From NCBI RefSeq assembly GCF_019334315.1, contig NZ_JAHWGL010000055.1, positions 1-33,469 on the forward strand: a DNA stretch of 33,469 nt, in the 5' to 3' direction. Origin of the DNA: Hymenobacter profundi. GTDB taxonomy: Bacteria; Bacteroidota; Bacteroidia; Cytophagales; Hymenobacteraceae. The stretch's first letter is position 1; every line of letters starts with the position of its first letter. The notes under the pieces were generated by a model that was given only the letters and a program-made list of their open reading frames with translations, ran no database searches and was not told where the DNA came from. Made by a program: the position numbers and the translations under genes. Below, in pieces: positions 30,667-33,469 of this stretch.

Positions 30667-32019
30667 CTAGGCTGGCAGCTTATCTAATAGCGGCGTATTC
30701 AGCAGCCGCAAGGCTTCGGCCTGCCGCGTACGCACCCGTTGCAGCTCATGCGTGTCGGTGAGGTTTTGCTCGGCCGTTTGCAGGGTTCGTTCGCACTGCC
30801 GGCGTATTATTTGCCGGCGCTTGAACGAGGACGTACGCCGTATAATAGTTTCAAATGCGGTGAGCGTGCGCAGGTGCACGGCCACGTTGTCGGCGCCGCT
30901 GGTGCGGATTTGGTCGAAGGCGGTGGATACGTATTTATCGAAATCCGGGCTGTTGGCGATGACACGCACCCGGTCGCCAGCCGTACGTAGCGGGGAGCCC
31001 AACTGGCGGTTGGCTAGGTAGCTGATGAGCCCCCCCAGGTGGTCGATGCACATGATGGCCGTGGTGGTATCGTTGATACCCGGCGACAGTGCTTTCAACG
31101 CAATATCAACAATCTGGCGAATGCCGAAACCGGCATCCTGGTCCAGCGTGCGCTGGTGGCCAATGCTGAACTGATCGTTTAGGTGTTCGATTGTTTCCTC
31201 CGTTTCGGCTAGCGGCTGCTCATCACCCTGGTATAAGGCCACCGATACTAGAGGGTCGCCCATGGCCACAAAGCTACCGATGGTATGCTCCATACGGATG
31301 ACGCCATCCTGCTTCTTGGCAAACTCCAGAATGGACTCGTTGTTGATGCCCTGTACGTAGCCGGTAGTGCGCGCCAAGATAGGATACCAGTGCAATCCGT
31401 CGGTGGTAGCCAGATCAGCCTTTTCTTCCGCATCGGCGGCCTCCCCCAGCGCGGTAGGAAACAGCTTCTGCATCGACTTATACGTTTCTTCCGAAGCCCC
31501 GGCAATAATGTTGGCTGCTTGTACGGATGAGGCAATGTGGTGAATAAAGAAAATCAGCATACCAATGCTCACCAAGGCCAGAAACAACCCAAATGCCACC
31601 GCCAACGACGGAATGAACTTGCCCTCGTCGCCCCCACGAATAGTGCGCAGCACCATCAGGCAATACACGAAGATGCCTACGAAAAAGCCCATCACCACCT
31701 GATTGGCCCGGTCGCGCATGAAGTTGCGCAGCAGCCGCGGCGTGTACTGGCTCGATACCTGCGCCAGGGTAGACAGCGTGAGGGAGAAAATGAGACCCGC
31801 CACCGTAATCATGGAGCTAGCAATAGCCGAGAGCATCCCGCGGGCTCCATCGGCGCCTGCCCCAAATAGCAAGGGGTACTCCGACACCCAATCGTGACTG
31901 ATGCCATCATCAATCATCACCAGCCCATAGGCCAGTAGCATGGCTACTACTACCATTAAGGTAGGCACAAACCACAGGCTCGAATTGATATCAGACCACC
32001 ACTGCTTTAGCTTATTCAT
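30667..32019 (-). CDS. DUF2254 family integral membrane protein
   Basis: This 450-residue membrane protein belongs to the DUF2254 family; its function is unknown. Four hydrophobic segments occupy the N-terminal third, including SLWFVPTLMVVVAMLLAYGL, SMITVAGLIFSLTLSTLAQV and MGFFVGIFVYCLMVL. Between them lies the family block VSSQYTPRLLRNFMRDRANQ. The C-terminal part is soluble and carries the DAGFGIRQIVDIALKALSPGINDTTTA block that defines the family. The ATG at 32019 gives a short cytoplasmic start (MNKLKQWWSDINSSL). It is transcribed in the same direction as the ChaN-like gene, with 72 bases between them; co-transcription is possible. Confidence 0.9.
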   Translation of the reverse strand: MNKLKQWWSDINSSLWFVPTLMVVVAMLLAYGLVMIDDGISHDWVSEYPLLFGAGADGARGMLSAIASSMITVAGLIFSLTLSTLAQVSSQYTPRLLRNFMRDRANQVVMGFFVGIFVYCLMVLRTIRGGDEGKFIPSLAVAFGLFLALVSIGMLIFFIHHIASSVQAANIIAGASEETYKSMQKLFPTALGEAADAEEKADLATTDGLHWYPILARTTGYVQGINNESILEFAKKQDGVIRMEHTIGSFVAMGDPLVSVALYQGDEQPLAETEETIEHLNDQFSIGHQRTLDQDAGFGIRQIVDIALKALSPGINDTTTAIMCIDHLGGLISYLANRQLGSPLRTAGDRVRVIANSPDFDKYVSTAFDQIRTSGADNVAVHLRTLTAFETIIRRTSSFKRRQIIRRQCERTLQTAEQNLTDTHELQRVRTRQAEALRLLNTPLLDKLPA

Positions 32020-32091
32020 GCAGAAGTTAACTGCATTTTATACCGTTGAGTTGTGCGTATATTTTGGCTACGGTCTTCTACCCTTACCTAT

Positions 32092-32961
32092 TCAATAGGT
32101 CTTTGTCATATCGGTGGGCACTACTACCACGTAGTCCGCTTTTTTCAGGTTATCCTTGTCCAGTTTTTGCAGCTGCTCCTGCGATACGGTGGAGATAGTC
32201 AGGATCTTTAGCTGCGGCGCGGCTTGGCGCAAGTACCACACAATACCGTCGTGGTTATCGGAGTGGTAGCTGCCATTGAAGTGCAGTAGCGTTTGGCCTG
32301 GCTGCCTGCTTTGACCAATAAAATGGGCCATGGTGGCATCTTTGAGTGCCTGCGCCTGAATGATGTTCTGCACACCAGCAGCGTGAGCCGCATCGCTCCC
32401 AAACATAGCCTGCATGTTCTTGTAGCCCGGCAGCTCAAAATCGACGGTGATGGGTAGGGGTGCCAGCCAGGCCTTTTCCGTATCGGGTAGGGCGTTGAGG
32501 GTCGAGAGGCTGCCCTTGGCTACCTGCGAGGCGTAGCGACGTGGCACGTTGGTGCCTACCACACGCAGCTTTTGCTGCCGGGCCAATTGCAGTAGCGGTT
32601 TGTAGTCGGTAGCATAATTGGGCCAGGGGCGGCTATCAGCCTCGAAGGTCTGGTCGGTTAGCTCGCCGGTGTTATACTGCTCTACTAAGGGCTGCACGTC
32701 GCGCTCAAACATTTCGAAGCCGAGCACCAGCTGGCCTTGCTTGCGCTGGGCCAGGTCGCGGGCTACCTGCAATTCCAGCCAGTGCGCAATAGGGTCGTTG
32801 TGCTGCTCGCCAAACAGCACCACATCGGCCTGGGCCAGCTGGGCCAGCATTTTGTCGTAGTCGGCAGGCTTGCCGGCAGCCGTGAACAGGCGATAGGCGG
32901 GTTTGTCCTGGGCGTGTACAGCCGGAGCAACAAGTAATAGTAAGAAGAGTAAGACGCGCAT
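32092..32961 (-). CDS. ChaN-like secreted haem-binding-domain protein
   Basis: This 289-residue protein carries the ChaN / Cofac_haem_bdg domain. Members bind haem or related cofactors or act in iron stress; the enzymatic role is unresolved. A signal peptide is clear (MRVLLFLLLLVAPAVHA, then QDK); there is no lipobox cysteine, unlike lipoprotein ChaN. Conserved blocks are ADVVLFGEQHNDPIAHWLEL, VLGFEMFERDVQPLVEQY, LQLARQQKLRVVGTNVPRRY and TLLHFNGSYHSDNHDGIVWY, with His and Glu in each that could bind metal or haem. The gene precedes DUF2254 on the same strand. The stop overlaps a short palindrome (ACCTATTGAATAGGT). Confidence 0.88.
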   Translation of the reverse strand: MRVLLFLLLLVAPAVHAQDKPAYRLFTAAGKPADYDKMLAQLAQADVVLFGEQHNDPIAHWLELQVARDLAQRKQGQLVLGFEMFERDVQPLVEQYNTGELTDQTFEADSRPWPNYATDYKPLLQLARQQKLRVVGTNVPRRYASQVAKGSLSTLNALPDTEKAWLAPLPITVDFELPGYKNMQAMFGSDAAHAAGVQNIIQAQALKDATMAHFIGQSRQPGQTLLHFNGSYHSDNHDGIVWYLRQAAPQLKILTISTVSQEQLQKLDKDNLKKADYVVVVPTDMTKTY

Positions 32962-32980
32962 AACTCAAAGATACGTCCTC

Positions 32981-33082
32981 CACTGCGTCCTCCGCGAAAA
33001 CACTGCGTCCTCTGCGGGCTAAGTCGTTGCTACGATTTTAGCCCGCAGAGGACGCGGAGGGAAACGCAGAAAGCGCAGTGTT
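32981..33082. repeat. Nested inverted repeat with tandem word, third palindrome family
   Basis: Perfect 18-bp arms at 33005-33022 and 33038-33055 flank a 15-base loop. A direct repeat of CACTGCGTCCTC occurs at 32981 and 33001 with 20-base spacing, and CGCAGTGTT at 33074-33082 pairs with AACACTGCG at 32999-33007, an outer inverted pair. It lies between the ChaN-like gene and the ABC-2 permease, on the same strand, so it could terminate the permease transcript. Confidence 0.8.
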
Positions 33083-33085
33083 CTG

Positions 33086-33469
33086 CTACCCCTTATAAAA
33101 CATCCACTTTGATAATTCGCGGTAGGTTACTTTTTTGCCGTACATCAGCACGCCTACCCGATAGATGCGCGCCCCTACCCACACGGTGCCTACAAACCCG
33201 ATGGCTAGCAGCACCAGCGACAAGGCCAGCTGCCACGCCGGCACCCCAAAGGGTAGGCGAATGACCATGGCAATGGGCGAGGTAAACGGAATCATCGACA
33301 TCCAGAAGGCCACCGGTCCATCGGGGTTGCGCAGAATCACGGATACGCCAATGATATAGCTCAAGATCAAGGGCATGGTGATGGGAAACATGAATTGCTG
33401 GGTGTCCGTCTGGTCGTCTACGGCTGCACCGATAGCACCGAATAACGCCCCATACAGCAAGTAGCCACC
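33086..33469 (-). CDS. ABC-2 type transporter permease, C-terminal fragment
   Basis: The last 127 residues of a minus-strand gene that continues beyond the window; the 5' part is missing because of the window edge. Three hydrophobic segments are visible (GALFGAIGAAVDD, FPITMPLILSYIIGVSVIL and LALSLVLLAIGFVGTVWVGA), ending in a basic cytoplasmic tail (YRELSKWMFYKG). The pattern DDTQQFMFPITMPLIL and ARIYRVGVLMYGKK matches NatB/ABC-2 permeases, which export sodium, antibiotics or other substrates with a separate ATPase. The partner ATPase would be expected upstream, outside the window. Confidence 0.85.
   Translation of the reverse strand, partial: GGYLLYGALFGAIGAAVDDQTDTQQFMFPITMPLILSYIIGVSVILRNPDGPVAFWMSMIPFTSPIAMVIRLPFGVPAWQLALSLVLLAIGFVGTVWVGARIYRVGVLMYGKKVTYRELSKWMFYKG

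Noticed and set aside
32981..33082. CRISPR-like array
   Set aside because: Only two direct copies with 20-base spacing, palindromic flanks and no cas genes; it is a palindromic repeat element.

Overview
The window looks like a chromosomal piece of a moderately GC-rich Bacteroidota, most likely Hymenobacter or a close relative in the Cytophagales. Three observations support this. Several intergenic regions carry the Bacteroidota -7 promoter box TAnnTTTG. The CzcA-type pump is fused to its outer-membrane factor, an architecture known in this phylum. The family mix also fits (YciO/Sua5, WbqC-like, ClpC without mcsA/mcsB beside it, M42 peptidase, PccB, ChaN). The assignment is an inference; there is no rRNA or marker set to confirm it.

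Layout. (1) 1-4.7 kb: an HAE-type RND multidrug pump and its TolC-type outer-membrane protein, probably the end of an adaptor-pump-OMF operon whose adaptor lies before the window. (2) 4.9-6.2 kb: a secreted zinc-dependent phospholipase C-like protein on the minus strand. (3) 6.35-12.7 kb: a heavy-metal efflux locus with a small His-rich exported protein, a 1475-residue CzcA-OMF fusion and a lipoprotein adaptor. (4) 12.8-16.1 kb: a GH63-type glucosidase and a small basic unknown protein. (5) 16.1-19.3 kb, minus strand: two tRNA-Ser genes, a YihY/BrkB membrane protein, a YbgC-like thioesterase and MltG. (6) 19.5-22.8 kb: a YciO/Sua5 protein, an LpxL-type acyltransferase with a secreted unknown upstream, and a WbqC-like protein. 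(7) 22.9-29.4 kb, plus strand: ClpC, an acyl-CoA carboxylase beta subunit, an M42 aminopeptidase and a metal/cobalamin-type solute-binding protein without signal peptide. (8) 29.5-33.5 kb: a membrane-anchored unknown, an IscA/SufA-like protein, a DUF2254 protein, a ChaN-like protein and the 3' end of an ABC-2 permease.

Most genes are ordinary housekeeping or envelope genes. The less ordinary layer is structural DNA. A family of long palindromes (core GTCAT-n-CTGAGC-n4-CGAAG) occupies convergent gene junctions, and two copies share an identical 43/16/43 geometry with covarying arms. A second, C/G-rich palindrome family has entered coding sequence: it encodes the linker of the CzcA-OMF fusion and, in a rearranged copy, the start of the adaptor's signal peptide. 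A third family sits near 33.0 kb. The hexamer CTACCC/GGGTAG is also strongly over-used, about 4-fold above base-composition expectation by hand count, including a preference for CTA-CCC to write Leu-Pro. No CRISPR array, insertion sequence, integrase or phage gene was seen.
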